Below are positions 7,780 to 17,480 of a DNA stretch of 64,000 nt, piece after piece; position 1 is the first letter of the stretch, and each line of letters opens with the position of its first letter. This stretch comes from Chitinophaga alhagiae. Its GTDB lineage: Bacteria > Bacteroidota > Bacteroidia > Chitinophagales > Chitinophagaceae. Position numbers and translations under genes: made by a program. The DNA is taken from NCBI RefSeq assembly GCF_003568665.1, contig NZ_QXMH01000001.1, forward strand, positions 1,860,001-1,924,000, given 5' to 3'. Below the pieces are notes generated by a model. The model made no database searches and was not told the origin of the DNA. It saw only the letters and a list, made by a program, of their open reading frames with translations.

Positions 7780-8913
7780 CTAAGCCGTACGTACTTTTTC
7801 CGGGGTGGCCAGCAGGGTTTCTTCCCAGATAGACTCGGGGTGTTTGTAACGCTGGGTGTATACCTGCCACATCCAGCTGGCCTGCACGCCTCTTTCCAGC
7901 CCGGCCAGGTGTATCTCCATCAGCGCGGCCTGTTCCGGGAAAGTGCCTTGCAGCTGGGCGCAGCGGTTGCGCACAGTGTCAAGCAGCTGCACATATTCCA
8001 CCAGCAGCTCGCGCACCAGGGCGGCGGCATGGTAGATGACCTGGAAGAGGGACAGCTCGGGTTCATTGAGCGCTATCACCATCAGCAGGTTGGAATCCGC
8101 ACCGTTCTGTACCACTTCTTTTTCGAAAGAGAAGAGGTCATTGGAAAGCGCGCCGAAGGCGGCTGTTACCCAATGCAGCCGTTCCAGCTCCTGGTCTATG
8201 CCCGCCTGGCGCAGCCAGTTCCAGTCAAGGAACAAACCGTCTCCATACTCTACCCACAGCACAATATGGTGCATGCCAGACAGGTGGCAGCGCAGGTCTA
8301 TATATTCGTCTACCGTCTGAATGCGGCCCATGGCCGCTGCGTTATTATCGCGGTGGGTAATGGCGAGGTGGTAGTTGTACAGGCGATGGAACTTTTTGAA
8401 CCACTCCGCCGGGGAGGTATCCCTGAAGTTGCGCAGCACCTCGATGTTGGCCTTTTCCATATCCGGTGCGGAGGGCGGGATGCGCAGCTGCGGATCGTAC
8501 TTGCCCATGCGCCGGATGATCTGTTTGGCTTCCTGCTGTTGTTCCCGGGAGAGCTGGTGGAAAACATCGCGGCCCATTACATCGTTCAGGTAAAAATCAA
8601 TGGTGAGGTTCTTCATCATGTTCAGCATACGGTGAGGTTCCGCGGTGGGGTACAGGAACAGGGCGCAGGTGATGTGATGTTTGGCATTGTCCAGCCAGAC
8701 GCCGTATTGTTCCCCAAAGGCTTTGGCCGTTTTACGCAGCTCGTCGCTTTGCGGGTGCGGGCTAAATTCCTGACAATACTCGTCCAGGCGGAAGGAGCCA
8801 TGGTTAAAAAGCTCCTGCAGGGAAAAGGTAGTGGTCCTGCTCAGAAAGGCATACTCTTTCCTGATTTTTTCTAAAGTAACGGCAGTAGTATTGCCGAGTG
8901 CTTTGTGTGGCAT
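7780..8913 (-). CDS. Class I terpene synthase
   Basis: The 377-residue protein has the bacterial sesqui/diterpene cyclase layout. The NSE metal-binding triad is intact: N258-D259-x2-S262-x3-E266 (ALSNDLFSFEKE). A conserved Arg of the diphosphate sensor lies upstream (YIDLRCHLSG, R208), and the terminal Arg-Tyr pair is present (TQRYKHP, R355-Y356). The first aspartate-rich motif is atypical: D106-x3-N110-D111-x4-D116 (IDFYLNDVMGRD) instead of DDxx(D/E). The product cannot be predicted. No prenyltransferase, P450 or other tailoring gene is adjacent; the neighbours are a convergent histidine kinase and gltBD. Confidence 0.85.
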   Translation of the reverse strand: MPHKALGNTTAVTLEKIRKEYAFLSRTTTFSLQELFNHGSFRLDEYCQEFSPHPQSDELRKTAKAFGEQYGVWLDNAKHHITCALFLYPTAEPHRMLNMMKNLTIDFYLNDVMGRDVFHQLSREQQQEAKQIIRRMGKYDPQLRIPPSAPDMEKANIEVLRNFRDTSPAEWFKKFHRLYNYHLAITHRDNNAAAMGRIQTVDEYIDLRCHLSGMHHIVLWVEYGDGLFLDWNWLRQAGIDQELERLHWVTAAFGALSNDLFSFEKEVVQNGADSNLLMVIALNEPELSLFQVIYHAAALVRELLVEYVQLLDTVRNRCAQLQGTFPEQAALMEIHLAGLERGVQASWMWQVYTQRYKHPESIWEETLLATPEKVRTA

Positions 8914-9040
8914 AACTTGGTGAATTAGGGTGAAGAAAAAAGGTTATAGAGACGTTAATCACTAAAAAGTTACGCACTTTCAGGCGCATGTTGCAGGGCC
9001 GGCTAATATGTTGATTTAGCTTAAATTATATGCATTTGAT

Positions 9041-9057
9041 CTGCTGCCTGGCAGCAG
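9041..9057. promoter_or_regulatory. Perfect 17-nt palindrome upstream of the terpene synthase
   Basis: CTGCTGCC-T-GGCAGCAG is a perfect inverted repeat with a single central base, about 130 bp upstream of the terpene synthase start and downstream of the gltD terminator. Its symmetry and position fit an operator for a dimeric regulator. It could instead be a small hairpin in the 5' leader. Confidence 0.3.
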
Positions 9058-9100
9058 TAGAGAAATTTATCAACAGGGAGTTTTCCACAGTGGCGGGCAC

Positions 9101-9127
9101 AAAAAAAGGCCGGGTAAAAACCCGGCC
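9101..9127 (-). terminator. Rho-independent terminator after gltD
   Basis: On the minus strand, a GGCCGGG/CCCGGCC stem with a short T-rich loop is followed by seven T. It lies 60 bp past the gltD stop. Confidence 0.85.
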
Positions 9128-9186
9128 CGGCTGAAGGTTACAACAAAATCTAAACCTGCTTATGAGAAGACTTAAAAAGTTCTTTT

Positions 9187-10662
9187 TTACATGGACAGGA
9201 ACATCAAAGAGTGGTCCTTGCTCTCCAGTTGGGAGCTGCCCATCAGAAATTCATCTACCTTTCTGGCACATTCCCGTCCTTCACTGATCGCCCATACCAC
9301 GAGGGACTGGCCGCGGCGCATATCGCCAGCTGCAAATACCTTGGGGATGGTGGTCTGGTATGCTTTTTCCGTGGCTTTTACATTACCGCGGTCATCGGTC
9401 TCAACCCCCAGATCGTCTATCATGCCGGTATGCTGCGGTTGTATGAAGCCCATGGCCAGCAGGGCCAGCTCACAGGGAACTACTCTTTCAGAGCCTGGTA
9501 CTTCCACACAGCGCGCGGGGCGCCCGTCTCCGCTAACCGTCCATTCCAGGTTTACCAGCTTCAGGCCTTTCAGGTTGCCTTTACCATCGCCCACAAATTC
9601 TTTGGTGGCAATGGCCCATTGGCGGTCAGCCCCTTCTTCGTGAGAAGAAGACGTTTTCAGCACCATGGGATAGGTGGGCCAGGGCATAAACTCCGTACGC
9701 ATGCCCGGAGGTTTGGGCATCAGCTCCAGCTGGGTAACGCTGTTAGCGCCATGGCGGTTGGAAGTGCCCACACAGTCTGAGCCGGTGTCTCCACCGCCGA
9801 TCACGATCACGTTTTTGCCGGTAGCCAGTATATCTTCTCCCTCTACGGGCAGTTTGCTTACGCGTTTGTTCTGCTGTTTGAGGAAGTCCATCGCAAAATG
9901 TACACCTTTCAATTCGCGGCCGGGGATGGCGAGGTCACGTGGAATGGTGGAGCCGCCGGCCAGTACTACTGCGTTGTATTCGCGGAGGATGTCATTTACA
10001 CTAACGTTCACACCTACGTTCGCATTGCATTGGAACACAATTCCTTCTTCTTCCATGAGCGCCACCCTGCGTTCTACCACCCATTTTTCCAGCTTGAAAT
10101 CAGGGATGCCGTAGCGGAGCAGGCCGCCGGGCTTATCGTCCCGTTCAAACACGGTAACGTTATGGCCGGCATAGTTCAGCTGCGCGGCGGCAGCGAGGCC
10201 TGCGGGGCCGGAGCCTATCACGGCTACCTTTTTGCCGGTGCGTACACGGGGGGCCCTGGCTTTTACCAGGCCTTTGTCAAACGCTATCTCGATAATATGC
10301 TTCTCAATTTCCTCAATGGCCACGGGCGGCTGGTTGATGCCCAGCACGCAGGCGCTTTCACAGGGGGCCGGACAAATGCGGCCGGTAAATTCCGGGAAGT
10401 TGTTGGTAGAGGTCAGCACATCATACGCCTCCTGCCAGTCTTTACGGTACACCGCATCGTTAAACTCGGGTATCACGTTACCCAGCGGACAGCCGCTGTG
10501 GCAGAAGGGCACGCCGCAGTTCATGCAGCGGGCGGCCTGTTCGTTGAGCTTTGGCTCAGCGAAGCGCTCCACAAATTCGTTGTAATGCTTTACCCTGTTT
10601 TTCGGGTCTGCCTTGCCGGGCAGCTCCCTTGTAAATTCCAGAAATCCTGTTGGTTTACCCAT
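9187..10662 (-). CDS. gltD: Glutamate synthase, small (NADPH) subunit
   Basis: The 491-residue protein passes electrons from NADPH to the large subunit for glutamate synthesis from glutamine and 2-oxoglutarate. The N-terminal cluster-binding cysteines are present in two groups, CMNCGVPFCHSGCPLG and CPAPCESACVLG. They are followed by the FAD site GSGPAGLAAAAQL (about 150) and the NADPH site VIGGGDTGSDC (about 290). A final FAD contact GFIQPQ and AAGDMRRGQSLVVWAI close the domain. It follows gltB by 35 bp on the same strand, so gltBD is an operon, and a strong terminator follows. Confidence 0.97.
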   Translation of the reverse strand: MGKPTGFLEFTRELPGKADPKNRVKHYNEFVERFAEPKLNEQAARCMNCGVPFCHSGCPLGNVIPEFNDAVYRKDWQEAYDVLTSTNNFPEFTGRICPAPCESACVLGINQPPVAIEEIEKHIIEIAFDKGLVKARAPRVRTGKKVAVIGSGPAGLAAAAQLNYAGHNVTVFERDDKPGGLLRYGIPDFKLEKWVVERRVALMEEEGIVFQCNANVGVNVSVNDILREYNAVVLAGGSTIPRDLAIPGRELKGVHFAMDFLKQQNKRVSKLPVEGEDILATGKNVIVIGGGDTGSDCVGTSNRHGANSVTQLELMPKPPGMRTEFMPWPTYPMVLKTSSSHEEGADRQWAIATKEFVGDGKGNLKGLKLVNLEWTVSGDGRPARCVEVPGSERVVPCELALLAMGFIQPQHTGMIDDLGVETDDRGNVKATEKAYQTTIPKVFAAGDMRRGQSLVVWAISEGRECARKVDEFLMGSSQLESKDHSLMFLSM

Positions 10663-10697
10663 ATCTGTCTCTGCTTGATCTCTTTAAAAGTTGATTG

Positions 10698-13600
10698 TTA
10701 CGCTTTGCTCTTCACACTTTTTGACGCTGCCGCCGTCAGTGCCGCCTTGTATTCTTTCGGGAATACTTTCACAAACTGGCGCAACTGGTTCTCCCAGTCT
10801 TTCAGGATGAATTTGGCCACGGTGCTGTTCGTGTAGGCGTGGTGTTTAGTCACCAGGTCGTGCAGCAAAGCAGCGTCCTCTTCGCCCAGCGGGTCCAGGT
10901 CAATCATGTCCAGGTTGCAGCGGTTGGCAAAATTGCCTTTTACATCGTACACAAAAGCGATACCACCGCTCATGCCCGCGCCGAAGTTGCGGCCTGTTTC
11001 TCCGAGTATAACGGCTTTACCGCCCGTCATGTACTCGCAGCCATGGTCCCCGGTGCCTTCCACTACCACGGTAGCGCCGGAGTTGCGTACGCAGAAGCGT
11101 TCGCCGGCTTTACCGCGGATATATGCCTCACCGGAGGTAGCGCCGTAGAGGGCCACGTTGCCGGCAATGATATTTTCTTCTGCCTTGAAGCCTGCTTCCG
11201 TTGAAGGGTACAGTATGAGCTTGGCGCCGGACAGGCCTTTGCCAAAGTAGTCATTGGCTTCTCCTTCCAGCTCCAGCGTTACCCCTTTGGTGTTGAACGC
11301 GCCGAAGCTCTGGCCGGCGGAGCCGGAGAATTTGAAATGCACGGTATCTTCCGGCAGGCCTTCGCTTTTATAGACCTTTGAGATCTCGTTGGAGAGGATG
11401 GTGCCGATGGTCCTGTCCGTATTTTTCACCTTGTACTGGCCAAACACGCGGGTTTTATTTTCCAGGGCGGGTTTGGCGGCTTTCAGCAGCTGCCAGTCCA
11501 GCACTTCGGCCAGGCCATGGTCTTGTTCTTCCATTTTATACAGGCCGGTGTCTTCAGCAGCCGGTTCCCTGTACAGGATGGGGGACAGGTCCAGGTTTTT
11601 ATATTTCCAGTGGGTGATGTTATCACGTACTTTCAGCACTTCTACCTGGCCCACCATTTCTTCAACGGTACGGAAGCCCAGTTCCGCCATGATCTCACGC
11701 AGTTCAGCCACCAGGAAGTGGAAGAAGTTCACCACGTGCTGCGGGTCTCCGGAAAAGCGCTTGCGCAGTTCAGGATCTTGCGTGGCCACACCTACGGGGC
11801 AGGTGTTGAGGTGGCATTTACGCATCATGATGCAGCCTTCCACCACCAGGGCGGCGGTAGCCACACCCCATTCTTCCGCACCCAGCAGGGTGGCAATGGC
11901 AATGTCTCGGGCGGTTTTCAGCTGCCCGTCTGTTTGCACGGTTACGCGGCTGCGGAGTTTATTGCGAACAAGGGTTTGATGTGTTTCCGCCAGGCCCAGT
12001 TCCCAGGGCAGGCCGGCGTGTTTGATAGAGCTGATGGGAGATGCGCCGGTACCGCCGTCGTGGCCGGACACCAGTATCACATCCGCATGGGCTTTTGCCA
12101 CACCAGCGGCAATAGTGCCTACACCGGCCTTGGATACCAGTTTTACGCTGATACGGGCGGCGCGGTTGGCGTTCTTCAGGTCAAAAATGAGCTGCGCCAG
12201 GTCTTCAATGGAGTAAATGTCGTGGTGCGGCGGCGGGGAGATCAGGCCTACACCGGGTGTAGCGTGACGCACCTTGCCGATCCAGTCATCCACCTTGTGG
12301 CCGGGCAGCTGGCCGCCCTCGCCGGGCTTGGCGCCCTGCGCCATCTTGATCTGCAGCTCGTCTGCATTGGTGAGGTAGTAGCTGGTTACCCCAAAGCGGG
12401 CGGAAGCCACCTGCTTGATGGCGGAGCGCATAGAGTCTCCGTTGGGCAGCAGCTCGTACCGCATTTCGTCTTCACCCCCTTCGCCGGTATTGCTTTTTGC
12501 GCCAATGCGGTTCATGGCAATGGCCAGTGTGGAGTGGGCCTCATGGCTGATGGAGCCAAAGCTCATAGCCCCGGTGGCAAAACGTTTCAGGATGCTTTCC
12601 GCCGGTTCCACTTCTTCCAGCGGCACGGCAGGCCGGTTACGCTTGAAGGTGAACATGCTCCGGAGGGTAGCTGCTTTCTCGCTCTGCTCGTTAACGGCCT
12701 TGGCGTATTTTTTGAAAATATTGTAATCATTCATCCTGGTGGAATATTGCAGCAGGTGAATGGTGGTAGGATTGAACAGGTGGAACTCGCCTTTGCGTTT
12801 CCACTGGTATACGCCGCCGGTAGAGAGGCGCTGTACGGGCGTTTCCTTGCGGCCGTAGCTGGTCCAGTGTTTGGCCAGGGTTTCCTGGGCGATCTGGTCA
12901 AGCCCCATGCCCTGTATGCGGGACACGGCGCCGGTGAAGTACTTGTCAACAACGGTTTTGTTGATGCCGAGTATTTCAAATATCTGTGCGCCCTGGTAAG
13001 ACTGCAGGGTGGAGATGCCCATTTTGGAGAATACCTTCAGCAGGCCTTCGCATACGGCCTTGATGTAGTTCTTTTTGAGTTTGTCTACATCCAGCTCGGT
13101 CTGCAGCTTGCCGCTAAGGCGCATGTCGCGGATGGTGCTGAGCGCCAGGTAAGGGTTGATGGCGGTAGCGCCAAACCCGAGGAGGCAGGCAAAGTGGTGT
13201 ACTTCCCATACGTCGCCGGCTTCCACTACCAGGCCTACCTGGCCGCGGTAACCTTTGCGGATGAGGTGGTGGTGTACAGCGGAAAGCGCCATCAGGGAAG
13301 GAATGGCAGCATGTTCAGAGTCAATGGCCCGGTCTGACAGGATGATCACTTCGAACCCGTCTTCCACGGCATCTACCGCGTAGCGGCACAGGCGCGCCAG
13401 GCCTTTTTCCATGGAGCCGGGTTTACCGTCTGCCTTGAAATAGGTGTGGAGCGTTTTAGCCTGGAAGATGCCGGTATCTATGCTGCGAATCTTTTCCAGT
13501 TCATAGTTGGTGAGCACGGGGTGCGGCAGCGCCACGCTGTGGCAGTGCAGCGGGTCCTCGTCCAGCAGGTTGCCGTTGTTGCCCAGGAAGGTGGCCAGTG

Positions 13601-15230
13601 ACATGACCAGTCTTTCCCTGATCGGGTCTATGGGCGGGTTGGTTACCTGTGCGAACAATTGTTTGAAGTAACTGGTGATGTGCTGCGGCTGATCGCTGAG
13701 AATGGCCAGGGGCACGTCTGTACCCATGGAGCCGATGGGCTCTTTGCCATCAATGGCCATGGGGGCAATGATGGATTCCAGGTCTTCGGTAGAATAACCG
13801 AAAGCGCGCTGGTATTTGAAGATCTGCTCTTTTTCAAGATGGGTGAAGGTTACGCGGGGTTCCGGCAACTCAGCCAGGCGGATCTTGTATTTATTCAGCC
13901 ATTCTGCATAGGGCTGTTGCGAGCAGATGTTCTGTTTCAGTTCCTCATCACCGATGATGCGGCCCTGTTCCATATCCACCACAAACATTTTGCCTGGCTG
14001 CAGGCGGCCTTTTTCCTTTACGTTCTTGGGATCGATGGGGAGCACGCCTGCTTCGGAGGCCATGATCACCCGGTCGTCTTTCGTTACCACAAAGCGGGAG
14101 GGGCGCAGGCCGTTCCTGTCTAGCGTGGCGCCGATGATCTTGCCATCTGTGAAGGAGATAGAAGCGGGGCCGTCCCAGGGCTCCATGAGGGAGGCGTGGT
14201 ATTCGTAGAATGCTTTTTTCACCGGGTCCATGTCGTTGTTACCGTCCCATGCTTCGGGGATGAGCATCATCATTACATGGGGGAGGGAGCGGCCGGTGAG
14301 GTTCAGCAGTTCAATTACATTGTCAAGGCTGGCGGAGTCTGACTGACCATCTTCTACAATGGGGGCGAGCATTTCCATCTCTTCCGGTGTAAAATATTTG
14401 GTCACGAAGCTGGTTTCGCCGGCGCGCAGCCAGTTGAGGTTGCCTTTCAGCGTGTTGATCTCGCCGTTGTGGGCAATGTACCGGAAGGGGTGCGCCAGTT
14501 TCCAGCTGGGGAAGGTGTTGGTGGCAAAGCGGCTGTGAATGAGGCCGAATGCGGATACCATCCTTTCGTCCCGCAGGTCTGTATAATAATGGCCTACCTG
14601 GTAGGTGGTAAGCTGGCCTTTATATACGATGGTTTTGTGGGAAAGGGAGGCGAAATAGATCTCCGCTTTGTCTTTCGGGATGGAGTTGCGAACGGTTTTG
14701 GTAATATAGTTACGCAGTACAAACAGTTTACGCTCAAACTCTTCCGGATCGGAGACCTGGTAGGGGCAGGCGATGAACAGTTGTTCGATTTCCGGTTCTA
14801 CGGAAAGCGCCGTTTCACCGATCCCGTCCGGGCGTACGGGCACTTTGCGGTAGCCCAGTATGTCCAGCCCGACCTTTTCGGCGCAGCGTTGTATGATTTC
14901 GCGGCACTCTTCGCGCCAGCGGGGCTCTTTCGGGAAGAATACCATGCCCACTCCGTACTTGCCCAGTTCAGGCAGGCGGATACCCAGTTTCAGACATTCT
15001 GCATATAAAAACTCATGCGGCATCTGGATCATGATGCCGGCTCCGTCGCCTGTAGTGCGCTCGCACCCGCAGGCCCCGCGATGTTCCATGTTTTCCAACA
15101 TGGTTAAAGCATCCCGGATGATCTGGTGGGACTTGCGCCCTTTAATATGTGCGGTAAAGCCTGTACCGCACGCGTCGTGTTCAAATTCCGGACGATACAA
15201 ACCTTCTTGCACTTGGCTCACTTTTCGCAT
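10698..15230 (-). CDS. gltB: Glutamate synthase, large subunit
   Basis: This full-length 1510-residue GOGAT alpha subunit begins MRKVSQVQEGLYRPEFEHDACGTGF. The Cys of CGTGF is the class II amidotransferase nucleophile exposed after removal of about 20 residues. Domains in order are glutaminase (to about 430), central domain, FMN-binding synthase barrel (GAKPGEGGQLPGHKV and SGHDGGTGASP), the 3Fe-4S cysteines in CIMMRKCHLNTCPVG, and the C-terminal GXGXG-repeat beta-helix (SGAKLILYPS, GNVALYGATSGEAY). Partner of the adjacent gltD. The 270-bp AT-rich leader probably holds the operon promoter. The long plus-strand open frames across this gene are shadows. Confidence 0.98.
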   Translation of the reverse strand: MRKVSQVQEGLYRPEFEHDACGTGFTAHIKGRKSHQIIRDALTMLENMEHRGACGCERTTGDGAGIMIQMPHEFLYAECLKLGIRLPELGKYGVGMVFFPKEPRWREECREIIQRCAEKVGLDILGYRKVPVRPDGIGETALSVEPEIEQLFIACPYQVSDPEEFERKLFVLRNYITKTVRNSIPKDKAEIYFASLSHKTIVYKGQLTTYQVGHYYTDLRDERMVSAFGLIHSRFATNTFPSWKLAHPFRYIAHNGEINTLKGNLNWLRAGETSFVTKYFTPEEMEMLAPIVEDGQSDSASLDNVIELLNLTGRSLPHVMMMLIPEAWDGNNDMDPVKKAFYEYHASLMEPWDGPASISFTDGKIIGATLDRNGLRPSRFVVTKDDRVIMASEAGVLPIDPKNVKEKGRLQPGKMFVVDMEQGRIIGDEELKQNICSQQPYAEWLNKYKIRLAELPEPRVTFTHLEKEQIFKYQRAFGYSTEDLESIIAPMAIDGKEPIGSMGTDVPLAILSDQPQHITSYFKQLFAQVTNPPIDPIRERLVMSLATFLGNNGNLLDEDPLHCHSVALPHPVLTNYELEKIRSIDTGIFQAKTLHTYFKADGKPGSMEKGLARLCRYAVDAVEDGFEVIILSDRAIDSEHAAIPSLMALSAVHHHLIRKGYRGQVGLVVEAGDVWEVHHFACLLGFGATAINPYLALSTIRDMRLSGKLQTELDVDKLKKNYIKAVCEGLLKVFSKMGISTLQSYQGAQIFEILGINKTVVDKYFTGAVSRIQGMGLDQIAQETLAKHWTSYGRKETPVQRLSTGGVYQWKRKGEFHLFNPTTIHLLQYSTRMNDYNIFKKYAKAVNEQSEKAATLRSMFTFKRNRPAVPLEEVEPAESILKRFATGAMSFGSISHEAHSTLAIAMNRIGAKSNTGEGGEDEMRYELLPNGDSMRSAIKQVASARFGVTSYYLTNADELQIKMAQGAKPGEGGQLPGHKVDDWIGKVRHATPGVGLISPPPHHDIYSIEDLAQLIFDLKNANRAARISVKLVSKAGVGTIAAGVAKAHADVILVSGHDGGTGASPISSIKHAGLPWELGLAETHQTLVRNKLRSRVTVQTDGQLKTARDIAIATLLGAEEWGVATAALVVEGCIMMRKCHLNTCPVGVATQDPELRKRFSGDPQHVVNFFHFLVAELREIMAELGFRTVEEMVGQVEVLKVRDNITHWKYKNLDLSPILYREPAAEDTGLYKMEEQDHGLAEVLDWQLLKAAKPALENKTRVFGQYKVKNTDRTIGTILSNEISKVYKSEGLPEDTVHFKFSGSAGQSFGAFNTKGVTLELEGEANDYFGKGLSGAKLILYPSTEAGFKAEENIIAGNVALYGATSGEAYIRGKAGERFCVRNSGATVVVEGTGDHGCEYMTGGKAVILGETGRNFGAGMSGGIAFVYDVKGNFANRCNLDMIDLDPLGEEDAALLHDLVTKHHAYTNSTVAKFILKDWENQLRQFVKVFPKEYKAALTAAASKSVKSKA

Positions 15231-15446
15231 TGGCGTTTAGATTTTTTCCTTTTCAGATACACACCTCCCTTTGGGGTAAGCCCCGCCGGATGGATGTACC
15301 GTAATTGCTTGGGAACAGGTTTAAAGATACTAAGAGAATGCGGGATTTTTTACATAAAACTCTATTAAACGGTGAAAATTTAGAAATATTTAAAATGGGG
15401 AGCCATTCCATTTGAAAATTATGAAAATTGAACGGGGTTTTGGGCG

Positions 15447-15474
15447 CCAAAAAAGCCGGGTGGCGCCCGGCTTT
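15447..15474 (-). terminator. Terminator after the GH10-like gene
   Basis: The minus-strand stem AGCCGGG/CCCGGCT has a four-to-five base loop and is followed by TTTTTT. It lies about 30 bp past the stop at 15503. Confidence 0.8.
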
Positions 15475-15502
15475 GGTAACAAGTTGTGTAAAACTCTCTG
15501 CG

Positions 15503-17041
15503 TCAGGGCTCAAACTCAAAATGCACCCGCCCGGCCCTCATTTCTACCCGCAGCGGATCGCTGATCATACTTTCATTTTGCATACGGTCAAGAGCGGTAA
15601 CTATATAAATATAATTACGCCCTTTAATGTAACTATGATCTATCACCACCGGGTCAGGCATCTGCGGTACTATCCCAATTATTTTCGTGGGGTCGTTCAC
15701 GTTCACTACCTGGCCTTCTTCAAAGCGGTACAGTACGTACTGGCGGGTTTGGCCCGTGGTATCGTCATCCGCCCAGCGCACCTCCAGCCCGTCTGCCTTT
15801 TCAAAGGCGTCCGTAAAATAGGGGGCCTTGGGAGCGGTATTGTCCAGCCAGGGCATGGTAGGCCGCAGGGCGGGGTAGCGGTAAAAGTGGTGGCGGAGGG
15901 AATCCCCGATGCCCAGGTGGTTGCCGTCAAAAGACTTAGAGCTGTAGAAGGCGCTGCCCTGGATGGTGGCCAGGGCACGGGTAGCCTGTATCTGCCGGGG
16001 CATTTCTCCCGGGTCCCGCCAGGCGGCGGAGCTGCCAATGCGGTAAGCGCCGTGGCCAATGTACATATGCCGGCCGTAGGCATGGGCGGCCCACCAGTTC
16101 ACCAACACGTCAAAAGGCACCAGGCGGTGGCCAAACTCCCAGTACAGTTGCGGCATCAGGTAGTCTATCCAGCCCAGGCGCTGCCATTTGATCACATCGG
16201 CATAGAGGTCGTCATAATTGGCGAGGGCGCCGCGGGTGGGGGAGCCGTCAGGGTCTTTATCCCGGTTGCGCCAAACGCCAAAGGGGCTGATGCCGAATTT
16301 CACCCAGGGCTTTTCCGCCTTGATGGCCTTGCTCAGCATCTGGATAATGGTGTCTACGTTGAAGCGGCGCCAGTCGTCAATAGCCAGGCCCTTGCCGTAG
16401 GCGCGGTAGGAGTTGCCGTCAGGGAACTCCCGGTTGGCAATGCGGTAGGGATAGAAATAATCGTCAAAATGCACGGCGTCAATATCGTAGCGGCGCACCA
16501 CGTCGCGGATCACATCGGTCACATAGCTGCGGGCCTCGGGAATGCCGGGGTCGAAATATCTTTTGTCCCCGTACGTCACAAACCACTGCGGCTTGAGGCG
16601 GGTAATGTGGTTGGGGGCAATGCTGCTGCTGCGGATGTTGGCCACGGCGCGATAGGGATTGAACCAGGCGTGAAATTCCATGCCGCGTTTATGCGTTTCC
16701 GTTATCATGAACTCCAGCGGGTCGTAGTACGGGATGGGCGGCTGGCCTTGCCGGCCGGTGAGGTATTCGCTCCAGGGCTCGTAAGGGGAGGGATAAAAAG
16801 CATCGCTAACGGGGCGCACCTGGAAAATGATGGTGTTGATACCATTGCGCTGGTGTTTTTCCAGCAGGGCAATAAACTCCTGTTGCTGCTGCTGGGAGTT
16901 GAGCCCCTTGCGCGAAGGCCAGTCTATGTTCTCAATAGTGGCTATCCACACTGCTCTCATTTCCCGCTTGGGAGGGAGCTGTGCGCTGCTTTGCCGCACC
17001 ATGCCGCACCATAATAAACCCGCCAGTAAGTACTTCACCAT
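15503..17041 (-). CDS. Secreted glycoside hydrolase family 10-like protein (GHL10/DUF187)
   Basis: The ATG at 17041 gives 512 residues with a signal peptide (MVKYLLAGLLWCGMVRQSSAQ); the open frame extends 29 codons further upstream without conserved content. The TIM-barrel domain begins MRAVWIATIENIDWPSRKG and continues with IIFQVRPVSDAFYPS, EFHAWFNPYRA and DIDAVHFDDYFYPY. It ends in YADVIKWQRLGWIDYLMPQLYWEFG, the pattern of GHL10/DUF187 proteins related to glycosidases. A fibronectin-like C-terminal region follows (VRWADDDTTGQTRQYVLYRFEEG). Members act on glycans, possibly peptidoglycan-related; the substrate here is unknown. Monocistronic. Confidence 0.82.
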   Translation of the reverse strand: MVKYLLAGLLWCGMVRQSSAQLPPKREMRAVWIATIENIDWPSRKGLNSQQQQQEFIALLEKHQRNGINTIIFQVRPVSDAFYPSPYEPWSEYLTGRQGQPPIPYYDPLEFMITETHKRGMEFHAWFNPYRAVANIRSSSIAPNHITRLKPQWFVTYGDKRYFDPGIPEARSYVTDVIRDVVRRYDIDAVHFDDYFYPYRIANREFPDGNSYRAYGKGLAIDDWRRFNVDTIIQMLSKAIKAEKPWVKFGISPFGVWRNRDKDPDGSPTRGALANYDDLYADVIKWQRLGWIDYLMPQLYWEFGHRLVPFDVLVNWWAAHAYGRHMYIGHGAYRIGSSAAWRDPGEMPRQIQATRALATIQGSAFYSSKSFDGNHLGIGDSLRHHFYRYPALRPTMPWLDNTAPKAPYFTDAFEKADGLEVRWADDDTTGQTRQYVLYRFEEGQVVNVNDPTKIIGIVPQMPDPVVIDHSYIKGRNYIYIVTALDRMQNESMISDPLRVEMRAGRVHFEFEP

Positions 17042-17480
17042 TTTTCCTGTAACGTTTATCCCTGAAAACTGCGAAAATAAAGCGCGCGCTGTCAAATCCC
17101 AAATACGGAACTGCTTCATTTTCAGCAATAGTGGGGAATCATGTTTTTTTTAAGGCGGTTTTAAGATCCGGCAAACCGGTGTTATTTTAACGGGGCAGGG
17201 GAGCCTTGCCGGTACTGTATTTACGCCGGGTAACAGGCCTGTAACCCTATGTGGAAGCAAGGATCAGTAAAGGGTACGTGGACTTGATGCGGAAATGACA
17301 TGGAGATGGTGTGGAAATGAGCTGGCATTGATGTGGTTGGATATGTGAAATACACCATATATGGGGGCTGTTCCTGATAGTTTTTCAAACAAAAAAAGAT
17401 AAGGGCGTAACGGGCGGCCCTGGCGCGCTCTTGTTTTAGGACGCTACTCCGGACAAAACAGCCTTTAGAAGCCAATGAAA
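17042..17480. other. Non-coding stretch before the tandem repeats
   Basis: About 440 bp with no convincing gene. A candidate minus-strand promoter for the GH10-like gene (TTG, 20 bases, TATTTTCG) lies near 17080-17115. At 17285-17335 a purine-rich sequence contains imperfect copies of a TGxGGAAATGA word. An 84-codon minus-strand frame covers 17221-17475 but has no recognisable content or initiation context. Confidence 0.4.

Noticed and set aside
11517..13337. 606-codon plus-strand open frame antisense to gltB
   Set aside because: It overlaps well-conserved gltB throughout, and its translation is rich in His, Gly, Val and Phe as expected for an antisense shadow; no domain is recognisable.
15428..17014. 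528-codon open frame antisense to the GH10-like gene
   Set aside because: Complementary to a recognisable secreted glycosidase-like protein; composition typical of a shadow.
17221..17475. 84-codon minus-strand ORF
   Set aside because: No recognisable content, no signal or domain, and odd composition; judged to be chance in a non-coding region.
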